IMG/VR virus record: IMGVR_UViG_3300024257_000005
Location: 1-64,000 of that record
Source: a virus
Strand: one strand, 5' to 3'
Length of the DNA: 64,000 bases
A model generated the notes under the pieces. That model was not told the DNA's origin. It was given only the letters and a program-made list of their open reading frames with translations, and did not search any database. This document shows, one piece after another, positions 35,902-44,380 of the stretch (within the stretch, counting starts at the first letter, position 1; every line of letters begins with the position of its first letter). A program made the translations under genes and the position numbers.

Positions 35902-37556
35902 TGAAATATAAGAATCAAATTCTCGATGCATTTAAAAAATTCGGCTTTGAGCCTAGAGGAAATCAGCTAGAACTAGTTAATGAAATTTTAACATCATTCA
36001 TTGATAACGAAAAAGAAAATGTAGTTCTATCTGCTCCAACAGGAACTGGTAAGTCAATTATTGCTGCGATTGCAGCCGAGGTTTTGTCTGAGCTTGATAA
36101 GTCATATGACGAAACTAAAAAGTCATTTATTCTAATGCATACTAACACGCTTACAAAACAGTATCTCAACACATTCAAGAAATATGATAATGATTTTATT
36201 TCAGTAATGGGTGCAGGAAACTATCCATGTTCACTATTGGATGAGACTGCTGCAAGCTGTATGTTCAAAGAGGCTGATGATGAAAAGCGAAAGCAACATT
36301 GTTTTGATTGTGAATACTTGGACAACCGGGGAAAGATGAATAAAATTCCCCACCTGATTACCAACTATTCTTACTTCTTTATCTCAGCACTATATTCTCA
36401 TTCACTAGATGATAGATTAATTACTGTGTTTGATGAAGCTCACATCATAAATGATATTTTCAGCAGTCATATGCAAATTCATGTGACAACACATATGGTT
36501 GAATCCATGATTAGAGATATTGAAAAATATCCTATTGACAATGCTCAAACTATTCTAGATTCGTTACGACAGGTGATAGATATGATCGAGGAAGGTATAA
36601 TCAACAAAGGCAACTACAAGAGCTTCCTCAAGGTCCTACAAAGCATTTATGGCAAAATTTTAGAGGAGTTTGAATACCAATCAGCCGATTGTTTTCAACG
36701 CGATGATTGGGCTAGATTCAAAGTTATGAAGGCAATTGCACGCAAATATCAGAACTTACACCAAAAAATCGATGATTTCTTCGGTTATAATTACGAACAT
36801 ATTTTGGATGTTCAAAATGTAAGCATAAGTGTTTCGCCAATATTCTTCTCTGACATGTTCAAACAAGTACAGAAATCAAAATACAATTTATTTATGTCAG
36901 CTACAGTCAATAAGGAATTCATTGTTAAGACTCTGAATTTGGCTCCTAAGGATACGACCTATATTAAATCACCACCCGTGTTTGATCCTGAGACAAAATC
37001 TGTAATTATGATCAATCATACAAACTACAACTATAGCTCATTACAGAATAAATCAATCCTGGCAGAAATGTCAGAGCTGGTATTTGATATTATCAAGGAT
37101 CATCCTGAAAAGGGTATCATACTGACTCCCTCATTTAAGATTACAAAAGCGATTGCAGACTACTTGAAATCAACAAATCAAAGCACCAGAATTATTGAGC
37201 ATGTTCAGGGAATTCATCTAAATAGATTCCTAGACAGGCACAAGTCCTCAAAGGCAAATAGCATTTTGATATCTCCTTCACTATTTGAGGGAATCGATCT
37301 ACCTAAGAAGGAATCTGAGTTCCAGATCTTTGTCAAAGCACCATTCCCATCTCTAGGAGACAAGAGGATCAAATACATCTTCGATCATCACTCATCAATA
37401 TATGAGCTCATGACAATATTCAAGATAGTCCAGGGATTTGGCAGGTCGACCAGAAGTGCTGATGATTTTTCTCTGACATATTCGTTGGATGCCAACATCG
37501 GTAGACTATTTAATCACAAGAAGAATATCTGGAAAGAAGAATTTAATATCATTTAA
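35901..37556 (+). CDS. DinG/XPD-type superfamily 2 helicase with Fe-S cluster cysteines
   Basis: ATG overlapping the deaminase stop by 1 base; TAA stop; 551 residues. Motif I SAPTGTGKSIIAA, motif II VFDEAHIIND (DEAH), and motif VI VQGFGRSTRS are clear. Four cysteines between motifs I and II (YPCSLL, SCMFK, HCFDC) match the 4Fe-4S domain of XPD/DinG helicases. A 5'-3' DNA helicase for repair or recombination is the likely role. No TGA. Confidence 0.85.
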   Translation: MKYKNQILDAFKKFGFEPRGNQLELVNEILTSFIDNEKENVVLSAPTGTGKSIIAAIAAEVLSELDKSYDETKKSFILMHTNTLTKQYLNTFKKYDNDFISVMGAGNYPCSLLDETAASCMFKEADDEKRKQHCFDCEYLDNRGKMNKIPHLITNYSYFFISALYSHSLDDRLITVFDEAHIINDIFSSHMQIHVTTHMVESMIRDIEKYPIDNAQTILDSLRQVIDMIEEGIINKGNYKSFLKVLQSIYGKILEEFEYQSADCFQRDDWARFKVMKAIARKYQNLHQKIDDFFGYNYEHILDVQNVSISVSPIFFSDMFKQVQKSKYNLFMSATVNKEFIVKTLNLAPKDTTYIKSPPVFDPETKSVIMINHTNYNYSSLQNKSILAEMSELVFDIIKDHPEKGIILTPSFKITKAIADYLKSTNQSTRIIEHVQGIHLNRFLDRHKSSKANSILISPSLFEGIDLPKKESEFQIFVKAPFPSLGDKRIKYIFDHHSSIYELMTIFKIVQGFGRSTRSADDFSLTYSLDANIGRLFNHKKNIWKEEFNII

Positions 37557-37559
37557 CTG

Positions 37560-37588
37560 TTTCATCCAATACAATTTCATAGTATATT
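37560..37588 (+). promoter_or_regulatory. sigma70-like promoter
   Basis: TTTCAT (37560-37565), 17 bases, TATATT (37583-37588), 19 bases before the ATG at 37608. Closely similar to the promoter at 38812: TTTCATC-AA-C-ATTT blocks align. Confidence 0.6.
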
Positions 37589-37607
37589 GTAGCAACAAAG
37601 GAGACTT

Positions 37608-38018
37608 ATGACATATTCAAAATTTTATAGAACAGTTGCCATAGAAGTGCAAGGTGTTCTTGTAGACCTCAGAGGAAATGTAAATCCTTATACAGAGGAA
37701 GCATTAAATCTGCTGGTAGAGAATGACTTTCATGTCATTTTATGGACCGATAAGGGCGGCATTGATATTCGAGAGCATTTGAATATCAACAAACATAAAA
37801 ATATCAACATAGCCCATAAACCAGATACACCGGCAAAAGACGTATATCATGTCATCGATTATAGGTACGATTATGGATCTCAATATAAGCTGTGGTCCGT
37901 CATTCAGTTTCTATCAATTGAAAAATCAGATGGTTATAAAATTGTTGAATGTATAAAGGATTATATTACCATTGTAAAGGGAATAGAGGTTCGTCTTGGA
38001 AAAGCTAAAAAAAGCTAA
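37608..38018 (+). CDS. HAD-like protein with altered catalytic motif
   Basis: ATG after AAAGGAGACTT; TAA stop; 136 residues. The start TVAIEVQGVLVDLRG has the HAD motif I layout h-h-h-D-x-D-G, but the two Asp are replaced by Glu and Gln. VILWTDKGG matches motif II (h-h-h-T/S). A motif III/IV could not be found. It may be a binding protein or inactive phosphatase. The 3' end overlaps the SLOG gene by 23 bases. Confidence 0.62.
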   Translation: MTYSKFYRTVAIEVQGVLVDLRGNVNPYTEEALNLLVENDFHVILWTDKGGIDIREHLNINKHKNINIAHKPDTPAKDVYHVIDYRYDYGSQYKLWSVIQFLSIEKSDGYKIVECIKDYITIVKGIEVRLGKAKKS

Positions 38019-38427
38019 AGTAGGAATTGTTGGTTCTCGTGAGTGGCAATCATATCGCGACATCAAGGATTTTGTATTCTTCCTCAAAAAAGAATATGGA
38101 GATGGTCTAACAATTGTTTCAGGTGGACAGCCGCTTGGAGCAGATGGCATGGCAAAGAAAGCTGCACTGGAATTAGAAGTTAACTATGTGGAATTTCCAC
38201 CTCAGCATTTTGAGTATAATCAATATTGCCAGAACAACGGTGTCCCAAAATATATGTACAACAAACCTTATCATGTGAGATATTTCTTCATGAGGAATAG
38301 TCAAATTGCAGAATATTCTGATTTTGTGGTTGGTTTTATTCCCAAAGGTTTCCCATCAAAGGGCACTCGTGATACACTGAGAAAAGCTGAAAAGCTTGGC
38401 AAGAAAATAATCATTCAGGAGAAATAA
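37996..38427 (+). CDS. SLOG/YpsA-like nucleotide-binding protein
   Basis: TTG start at 37996; a clear alternative was not seen. TAA stop; 143 residues. KVGIVGSREWQSY at the N-terminus and VSGGQPLGADGMAKKAA are typical of the SLOG (LOG/DprA/YpsA-like) Rossmann fold, with GTRDTLRKAEKLGK at the end. Such proteins bind nucleotides or cleave base-sugar bonds. In this phage it might act on NAD-derived or nucleotide signals; that is speculation. Confidence 0.72.
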   Translation: MEKLKKAKVGIVGSREWQSYRDIKDFVFFLKKEYGDGLTIVSGGQPLGADGMAKKAALELEVNYVEFPPQHFEYNQYCQNNGVPKYMYNKPYHVRYFFMRNSQIAEYSDFVVGFIPKGFPSKGTRDTLRKAEKLGKKIIIQEK

Positions 38428-38807
38428 TGGCAAATATTGTAAATGAGTTTGAAAGAGAAATAGCTCGTTCTGAAGAAAATAAAACAGATATAGCTAAACG
38501 AATGCAAAGAATAGCAAATATTTCTAACCGAATTCAGATGGAACAGTTTAGACAGCAAGAGCTTGAGCTACAAGCAGAGCAACTAGCAACAAAATTCACT
38601 GGTAAGACTCCAGATCGACATAAAGAAGCCGTCAAAATTCCCACACGCATTATAGATCGATTTGCATGGTACCCAGTTACGATTGGAAATAAGATGAAAT
38701 TCCTAGTCAAATGTAAAATACTTCAGGAATTTGGTCGATGGGAATCAGATGGTGTTCTTGATCCACCACCACATTGGCGTAATAAAGAATTCATTGAAAC
38801 GAGTTAA
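38427..38807 (+). CDS. Hypothetical protein with N-terminal coiled coil
   Basis: ATG overlapping the previous stop by 1 base, with CAGGAGAAATA upstream; TAA stop; 126 residues. Residues 5-55 are helical and Glu/Gln/Arg-rich (QFRQQELELQAEQLA), consistent with a coiled coil. The second half has PTRIIDRFAWYPVTIG. No family recognised. Last gene before a promoter. Confidence 0.68.
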   Translation: MANIVNEFEREIARSEENKTDIAKRMQRIANISNRIQMEQFRQQELELQAEQLATKFTGKTPDRHKEAVKIPTRIIDRFAWYPVTIGNKMKFLVKCKILQEFGRWESDGVLDPPPHWRNKEFIETS

Positions 38808-38811
38808 ACGG

Positions 38812-38840
38812 TTTCATCTAACGCCATTTTGGGTTATATT
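38812..38840 (+). promoter_or_regulatory. sigma70-like promoter before ligA
   Basis: TTTCAT (38812-38817), 17 bases, TATATT (38835-38840) in GGGTTATATTG, 24 bases before the ligA ATG. Confidence 0.65.
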
Positions 38841-38864
38841 GCAGTAACAACCAAAGGAGTACAC

Positions 38865-40799
38865 ATGAATTCAGTTTTCGAAAAATTAATCAAGGCATCA
38901 GAAGCTTATTACAATGGTCATCCTATCATGGATGATTCTGAGTTTGATGCTCTTGTAGACATGGTAACAGCCAGTCATCCAAACCATCCCATTCTAAAAA
39001 CAATTGGTGCACCAACCAGGGACGATTCACCTTGGACAAAAAGGTCGCATCAAATTGCCATGGGATCGCTTTCAAAGATCGTTGATGACAACGATTTGGC
39101 AAAATTCATGGACAAACATTATACTGAAAATTTCCGGAAGGAATATGTCTTATCAGAAAAACTTGATGGAATCTCAATTAACTGTGAATATTCAAACGGA
39201 GTTCTTATCCGGGCGATCACTAGAGGTAGTGGAGTTGAGGGTGAAGATATTAAGAGAAACGTTTTGAACATGAATGGTTGCAACCGGGGAATAAGCATCG
39301 ATCGAGATACTTCAGTAAGAGGTGAGATTATTATGCTTGAGGGTGACTTTAAAATTCTCAATCAGATTCTTGTAGCTCTAGGTGAAGAGCCATACAAAAA
39401 TATGAGAAACTGTGTATCTGGAATTGCTAGAAGATTTGATGGAAAATACTCTGAATATCTCACAATCAGATATTACGATACCACAATTGGAGATTTAGAT
39501 AAGGCTGAGAAATTCTGGTGGTTAAAGAATCACGGATTTGATACAGCTGAATTCTATATTGTCAAAACAATGAACGAAATCCAAGCAATTTACCAATCAT
39601 ATGTTGAATCAAAAAGAGAAGGAATTGATTATGAAATTGATGGATTGGTTCTGGAAATATCAGACCGCGATATTAGAAATCGTATGGGATATAAGGATCA
39701 AAAACCTAAGTTTGCCGTGGCTTACAAATTCCCCAGCTTGGCAGCAACAACTACTCTTTTAGATATTGAGTGGAATGTCGGAACTGGTGGTCATATCACT
39801 CCAGTGGCAATTCTCGAACCTGTTCAAATTGGTGGTATTACAATTCGCAGGTCAACATTGCATAATCAGGCAAATGTCAAGGCATTAAATCTTGGATTAA
39901 ATGACACAGTATTGGTTAGCCGAAGGAATGATGTTATTCCTTATGTTGAGAAAGTAATCTACTCGGATAACAATCTTCATTTTAACATTCCTGAATGCTG
40001 CCCTGAATGTAGCGAACCTGCTATTATTGATGGTGCATATCTTGTTTGTGAAAATCCATTATGCAAGGGAAACTTATTAGGATCCTTGATGAAATGGATC
40101 AAAAAGTCTGGAATGGATTCTCTAGGTATGGGTGAGAAGGTTATTGAAAGGGCTTTTGATGCAGAACTAATCACATTCCCAGCCGAACTATACACAATGA
40201 GCACCAATAAGTTCTTACAACTTGAAGGAGTTCAGAACAAATCGGCAACTAAGATGATGAGCATTATTCAATCTCATAGATCATTATCTCTGGCTGATTT
40301 TATTGGTGGATTGAACCTTGGATCATTTGGATCCTCACTGGCTCAAAGATTAGTAGATGCTGGATATGATACTCTTGAAAAAATTCAAGCTCTTACAATT
40401 CCCCAAATGGTTCATGTTGAAGGAATGGGATATAAGAGATCAGGAAATTTCATTGAGAGATTATTTGCAAAAACAAACCAGATCAATAGGCTTCTTGAGC
40501 ATGTCACCATTGAAGAAGAAAAACCTGCTTTAGAAGCAACCGGTGATATATTTAATAACAATAGCTTTTGCTTCACAGGTGCAATCCAAAAGGAAACACC
40601 TGAAGGAAAGAGATTTAATAGGAAGATGATGGAAGCATTGGTTTTTGAAAATGGTGGAAGCACATCATCAGTAAAGAAGGGCCTCACCTATTTGGTACAG
40701 GCTGATCCAGATTCACAATCATCAAAAACAAAGAAGGCAATCTCCTTAGGTGTAGAAATATTAGCCGAATCAGATTTCTTCAAAATGCTGGGAGAATAA
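38865..40799 (+). CDS. ligA: NAD+-dependent DNA ligase
   Basis: ATG at 38865 after AAAGGAGTACAC; an upstream in-frame TTG at 38829 lies inside the promoter -10 and is rejected. TAA stop; 644 residues, near the E. coli LigA length (671). The adenylation motif KLDGIS has Lys99. An OB-fold region, a C-x2-C...C-x-C zinc finger (CPECS...CENPLCKG), helix-hairpin-helix repeats and a C-terminal BRCT (FCFTGAIQ...GGSTSSVKKGLTYLV) follow. NAD-dependent ligase rather than the ATP-dependent enzyme of T4. It seals Okazaki fragments. Confidence 0.93.
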   Translation: MNSVFEKLIKASEAYYNGHPIMDDSEFDALVDMVTASHPNHPILKTIGAPTRDDSPWTKRSHQIAMGSLSKIVDDNDLAKFMDKHYTENFRKEYVLSEKLDGISINCEYSNGVLIRAITRGSGVEGEDIKRNVLNMNGCNRGISIDRDTSVRGEIIMLEGDFKILNQILVALGEEPYKNMRNCVSGIARRFDGKYSEYLTIRYYDTTIGDLDKAEKFWWLKNHGFDTAEFYIVKTMNEIQAIYQSYVESKREGIDYEIDGLVLEISDRDIRNRMGYKDQKPKFAVAYKFPSLAATTTLLDIEWNVGTGGHITPVAILEPVQIGGITIRRSTLHNQANVKALNLGLNDTVLVSRRNDVIPYVEKVIYSDNNLHFNIPECCPECSEPAIIDGAYLVCENPLCKGNLLGSLMKWIKKSGMDSLGMGEKVIERAFDAELITFPAELYTMSTNKFLQLEGVQNKSATKMMSIIQSHRSLSLADFIGGLNLGSFGSSLAQRLVDAGYDTLEKIQALTIPQMVHVEGMGYKRSGNFIERLFAKTNQINRLLEHVTIEEEKPALEATGDIFNNNSFCFTGAIQKETPEGKRFNRKMMEALVFENGGSTSSVKKGLTYLVQADPDSQSSKTKKAISLGVEILAESDFFKMLGE

Positions 40800-40802
40800 A
40801 TA

Positions 40803-41021
40803 ATGAATGTATTTTATGGCATTTGTAGCATAATAATTATATTGTTACTTGCCGCAATGACTGGATTAGCAGCCATGGGAGCAATTGCAGGAACTGTATT
40901 ATTTTATGGTAGCATATTGGCTTTGGCACTAGGATTTTATATTTGGACATCCATTGTAGAATCATCTCGTTTATTATGGTCAATGCTAAGTGATAAGTTT
41001 CTTACAATCTGGCCAAGATAA
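40803..41021 (+). CDS. Small membrane protein
   Basis: ATG 3 bases after ligA; TAA stop; 72 residues with two predicted transmembrane segments (YGICSIIIILLLAAMTGLAA and VLFYGSILALALGFYIW) and a basic/aromatic tail. No family recognised. Confidence 0.65.
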   Translation: MNVFYGICSIIIILLLAAMTGLAAMGAIAGTVLFYGSILALALGFYIWTSIVESSRLLWSMLSDKFLTIWPR

Positions 41022-41200
41022 TGTTTTTAAAATGGATTAGACAGTGGTGGTGCAAAGACCATAAGTGGGTGATTGTAGAAATTAACCAAGTTGACCATGC
41101 ACTGAATGTATCAAAGAAAAACAAATGTAGCAAATGTGGCAAAATCAGATTTAAGACATTGAACAAATTTTTTAAATGGCAATATAGAGTAAGGGATTAG
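41021..41200 (+). CDS. Very small zinc-ribbon-like protein
   Basis: ATG overlaps the previous stop (TAATG); TAG stop; 59 residues. Basic and Trp-rich (MFLKWIRQWWCKDHKW), with NKCSKCGKIRF as a C-x-x-C knuckle and an upstream C..H pair that could complete a zinc site. Translationally coupled to the membrane protein. Function unknown. Confidence 0.6.
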   Translation: MFLKWIRQWWCKDHKWVIVEINQVDHALNVSKKNKCSKCGKIRFKTLNKFFKWQYRVRD

Positions 41201-41201
41201 A

Positions 41202-41498
41202 ATGGCTAGTATAAAACGACATGAAGTTTTGGCAGCAGTAAAAGCCAAATATCCAGATGAAGATCTTATGATCAAGGTTGTATCAAAGCATCTCAGGATA
41301 GATATTATCAATAAAGCCACTAATGAGATTTATTTTTCATGGTCGATGGCTTTAGAGGAACACGTAGAAGAGCAAAAATGGATTCATAAAAGATCTCCAA
41401 CTCAAGTCGTGATTGACTCATTTGAAAAGCAATATGATAAAACAATCTTGGATGACATAAATCTCTTATTGAGCGTACCAACAGTCACCGACATTTAA
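41202..41498 (+). CDS. Hypothetical protein
   Basis: ATG one base after the previous stop, with AAGGGATTAGA upstream; TAA stop; 98 residues. Begins MASIKRHEVLAAVKAKYPDEDL; acidic C-terminal half. No recognised motif. Followed by an 80-base gap with a promoter-like motif. Confidence 0.65.
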   Translation: MASIKRHEVLAAVKAKYPDEDLMIKVVSKHLRIDIINKATNEIYFSWSMALEEHVEEQKWIHKRSPTQVVIDSFEKQYDKTILDDINLLLSVPTVTDI

Positions 41499-41532
41499 TT
41501 TCAAATAAATACCGTATTTCTTCTTGCCCATA

Positions 41533-41541
41533 TATATTTAT
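41533..41541 (+). promoter_or_regulatory. TATATTTAT promoter-like motif
   Basis: Exact 9-mer in an alternating AT stretch (catatatatttatacatatatat), 37 bases before the ATG at 41579. Confidence 0.45.
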
Positions 41542-41578
41542 ACATATATATATGGGCGTGTTTGATATGGAGAGAAAA

Positions 41579-41752
41579 ATGAATAAAGAAAAGAATGAAA
41601 CGCTGACCACGGTGTCAATAGATCAACAATTATATCGATCAGCCAAAATCAGATTTATAGAAACAGGAATGAGCTTTAAACAGTTTGTATTTCTACACTT
41701 GCATGAGTTCGTATCATCGAGTGCAGATTCAAATATTAGTGGAAGCATCTAA
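41579..41752 (+). CDS. Ribbon-helix-helix-like small DNA-binding protein
   Basis: ATG at 41579 with GGAGAG 6 bases upstream; an in-frame ATG at 41552 has no site. TAA stop; 57 residues. LTTVSIDQQLYRSAKIRF is a strand then helix, followed by a turn MSFKQFV and a second helix, the ribbon-helix-helix layout. Possible repressor or transcription modulator of the glycosyltransferase genes it precedes. Similar in build to the gene at 44151. Confidence 0.6.
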   Translation: MNKEKNETLTTVSIDQQLYRSAKIRFIETGMSFKQFVFLHLHEFVSSSADSNISGSI

Positions 41753-41761
41753 GGAGACACA

Positions 41762-43108
41762 ATGACTGACGTAGCAAAAAAGACTGAAACAAAAAAGAAA
41801 AAATTACTAGTTCTATCAGACGACATTCGTGTCCCATCAGGTGTGGGCACAATGACAAGACGAATCGTCTTAGACTTAAAGAAAGACTTTGATATAATCC
41901 AGCTTGGTGGAGCAATAGATCATCCGAATCCTCAACCTGTATTAGTAGATGGAATAAAAGTAATCCCAGTAAAAGGGTATGGCGATTCTCATATCGTTAG
42001 AAATTTAATCACAGTGGAACAACCAGACTATATGTTGATCTTTACAGATCCAAGGTACTGAATTTGGTTATGGCAGATCGAAGATGAAATCAGATCTATG
42101 GTTCCCTTAATGTATTATCATCTATGGGATGACTATCCTGCACCACAATATAATAGAGATTTTTATCTATCGAATGACTGGATGGGTTGTATCAGTAAAA
42201 TTTCAAAAGCAATGGTAGAGGAAGTGGCACCAGAATTTAAAGAGAATCCATGGCGCATAGACTATATTCCTCATGGCACTCCTCACGATGAATTTAAACA
42301 GGTTGACAAATCGTCTGTTGAATATCAGAAGTTCATACGTGAATACTACAAGGGTGAATATGAAAAGTATGATTTTATAATTTTTTATAACAATCGTAAT
42401 GTAAGAAGAAAAATGATGGGTGATGTTATGAATGCCTATGATGAATTCCTCAGTACACTACCACAGGAAAAGCAAGACAAATGTTTGCTATTAATGCACA
42501 CTCATGTTTCCGACGACAATGGAACAAATCTTGCAGCACTGAAAAACGACTTATATCCAAACCACAATATTCTATTTAGTGAAGCTAAAGTTCATACAAA
42601 CATTTTGAATTTCATCTATAACTCAGTAGATGTCACGATCAATCTTGCCTCAAATGAAGGTTATGGAATGGCAACGGCTGAATCACTTATGGCCGGCACT
42701 CCAATCATTGCCACAATTACAGGTGGAATGCAAGATCAATTAGGCATTCCCTTTGAGAATGATTTTATGTCAGTTGATGAATGGAAAGTATTGCAAGAGA
42801 ATGGTGAGTCATTTTTGACCTCACATCATGCTGTTGGTATTATTCCAAAAACTAGAAGCCTCCAGGGATCACCTCCAACTCCATATATCTATGATGATAG
42901 AATTAGTTGGATTGATGCTGCGCATGCTATTGAATATTGGTACAACAAGACACCAGAAGAGCGTGTTAAAGCAGGCGAATCAGGACGTCAATATTTAATC
43001 GAAAATGGTCACACAGTAACAGAAATGAACAAGCGTTTTAGGGCAGCAATTAAAGACATTGATGAAAATTGGGAACCCATTAAACGTGTAAATGTAATCG
43101 AGTGCTAA
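41762..43108 (+). CDS. GT-B glycosyltransferase (GT4-like) with one recoded TGA
   Basis: ATG after AAGGAGACACA; TAA stop; 448 residues with TGA at 42059 read as Trp (TDPRYWIWLWQIEDE). Under the standard code the gene splits into two. The C-terminal domain has SNEGYGMATAESLMAGTPII (the E-x7-E donor-binding motif) and an N-terminal Rossmann SDDIRVPSGVGTMTRRI. It probably transfers a sugar to phage DNA bases, virion proteins or the host surface. The acceptor is not visible from the sequence. Confidence 0.82.
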
Positions 43109-43109
43109 T

Positions 43110-43625
43110 ATGGTTAAGGCAAAAACAATAAGAAGCAGAACGGATAAGGGTAGAAAAGCAAGAGCCAAGAAGATCAAGACGCTATTGGTCACGGTTCAGA
43201 AGTTTAAAGCGTTCAATGGATATCGCATGGTGTTTATGTACAATGCTAACTCGCAAGAGGGAACTGGAAAATATAGGGTTGAATTTAGATCTTCTCCTGC
43301 CGAACCTATCAATGTTGACAATTGGCTAAAATTTGCATCAGGCGATATACCTGTATTTGCAAATTGTTCATGTCCAGATTTCAAATATAGATGAGAAACG
43401 GTTCTTCATAAGAAGGGCATGGCAAGAATAAAAACCAGTAATGGCGATATGCCGGATGTAACTAATCCGACATATAGAGCATCATATTGTAAACATATAA
43501 TTGCATGTTTTGATCAAATGCAAGCATACATCAGAAGAAGAAACTTTGATGACATTGGTGAGAGATCCAGACTCAACAAGCATCCAGATCTTGAAAAGAA
43601 AGTATTCGATAATGACGGAAAATAA
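43110..43625 (+). CDS. SWIM zinc-finger protein with one recoded TGA
   Basis: ATG 1 base after the previous stop; TAA stop; 171 residues with TGA at 43392 read as Trp (FKYRWETVLHKK). NCSCPDF and YCKHIIA form the C-x-C...C-x-H SWIM zinc site, but the two halves lie on either side of the TGA, so only the read-through protein has a whole finger. Highly basic N-terminus. SWIM domains bind DNA or proteins; the role here is unknown. Confidence 0.75.
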
Positions 43626-44094
43626 AGAAAAAGAACGCGAAGGTTTTCTTCCTCAAGAAGGCGAGATGGATCCAGATGTTGTACGGTTCTTAAATGAATT
43701 TGCTATGACCTTGGACAATTCATTTAAAGAAAAAGATGAGCAGAATTTCGCCTACGCTGACTCAACTGATAAGAAGAACTATCCTTTTGTGTATACGAAA
43801 AACTATGTGCTAACATACACAAATAAGCTCAAAGCATTCTCTGTATTTATTGTAATCACAGCTGATTCAAGAAGTGTGGCTGCCGATATTAAGAGATTGG
43901 AAAAATTCGCCCAAGCAAATGGAAGTTTTGAATTCAATATTGCTAAAGAATATGCTCTTGTTGATGTAAAAAATCAGCGTGTTCTATGGGGAGAAGCAGC
44001 TGAAAATAAGTACGGAGAGATAAGACTTCAAAGCATCATCAATGAATATAAATTAATAGATAGCATGAAAACCGGACAATATGGCGATGCTTAA
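43612..44094 (+). CDS. Hypothetical protein
   Basis: ATG at 43612 overlapping the previous gene by 14 bases; the in-frame ATG at 43501 would overlap by 125 bases. TAA stop; 160 residues, acidic, with strand-rich YPFVYTKNYVLTYT and FSVFIVITADSRSVAADI. No recognised family. Followed by a 56-base A/T-rich gap with a promoter-like motif. Confidence 0.65.
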   Translation: MTENKEKEREGFLPQEGEMDPDVVRFLNEFAMTLDNSFKEKDEQNFAYADSTDKKNYPFVYTKNYVLTYTNKLKAFSVFIVITADSRSVAADIKRLEKFAQANGSFEFNIAKEYALVDVKNQRVLWGEAAENKYGEIRLQSIINEYKLIDSMKTGQYGDA

Positions 44095-44105
44095 TTATTT
44101 TATTA

Positions 44106-44114
44106 TATATTTAT
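44106..44114 (+). promoter_or_regulatory. TATATTTAT promoter-like motif
   Basis: Exact 9-mer 36 bases before the ATG at 44151, followed by a run of ATAAATAAGTAGATAAATAAA repeats. Confidence 0.45.
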
Positions 44115-44150
44115 ATAAATAAGTAGATAAATAAATATCAGGAGAATAAA

Positions 44151-44372
44151 ATGGTAACAACAATAACACCAGCAAGACAATTAGTAGATAATTTTAGAGC
44201 AGGACATGCAGATCACAAGCTGAGTATGAACGAGTTTGTCTCACGTGCATTGGTATTATATATGCTAGACAAGGATTTCAAAGTAATGATAGATGATAAG
44301 ATCTTTGATTATGGTAGAACCCTGAATATGTATAAACAACAGGCTTCTAACGAAAACAATCTGAACCAGTAG
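44151..44372 (+). CDS. Small ribbon-helix-helix-like protein
   Basis: ATG after AGGAGAATAAA; TAG stop; 73 residues. HKLSMNEFVSRALVLYML has the turn-helix pattern of ribbon-helix-helix proteins and resembles MSFKQFVFLHLHEF in the gene at 41579. Each of the two genes lies directly behind a TATATTTAT motif and directly before a GT-B glycosyltransferase. Confidence 0.55.
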   Translation: MVTTITPARQLVDNFRAGHADHKLSMNEFVSRALVLYMLDKDFKVMIDDKIFDYGRTLNMYKQQASNENNLNQ

Positions 44373-44380
44373 GAGTAAAC

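Noticed and set aside
44095-44150. A/T repeat (ATAAATAAGTAGATAAATAAA) as a replication origin or CRISPR-like repeat
   Set aside because: Too short, without iterons of regular length or spacers. It is explained as an A/T-rich promoter region.
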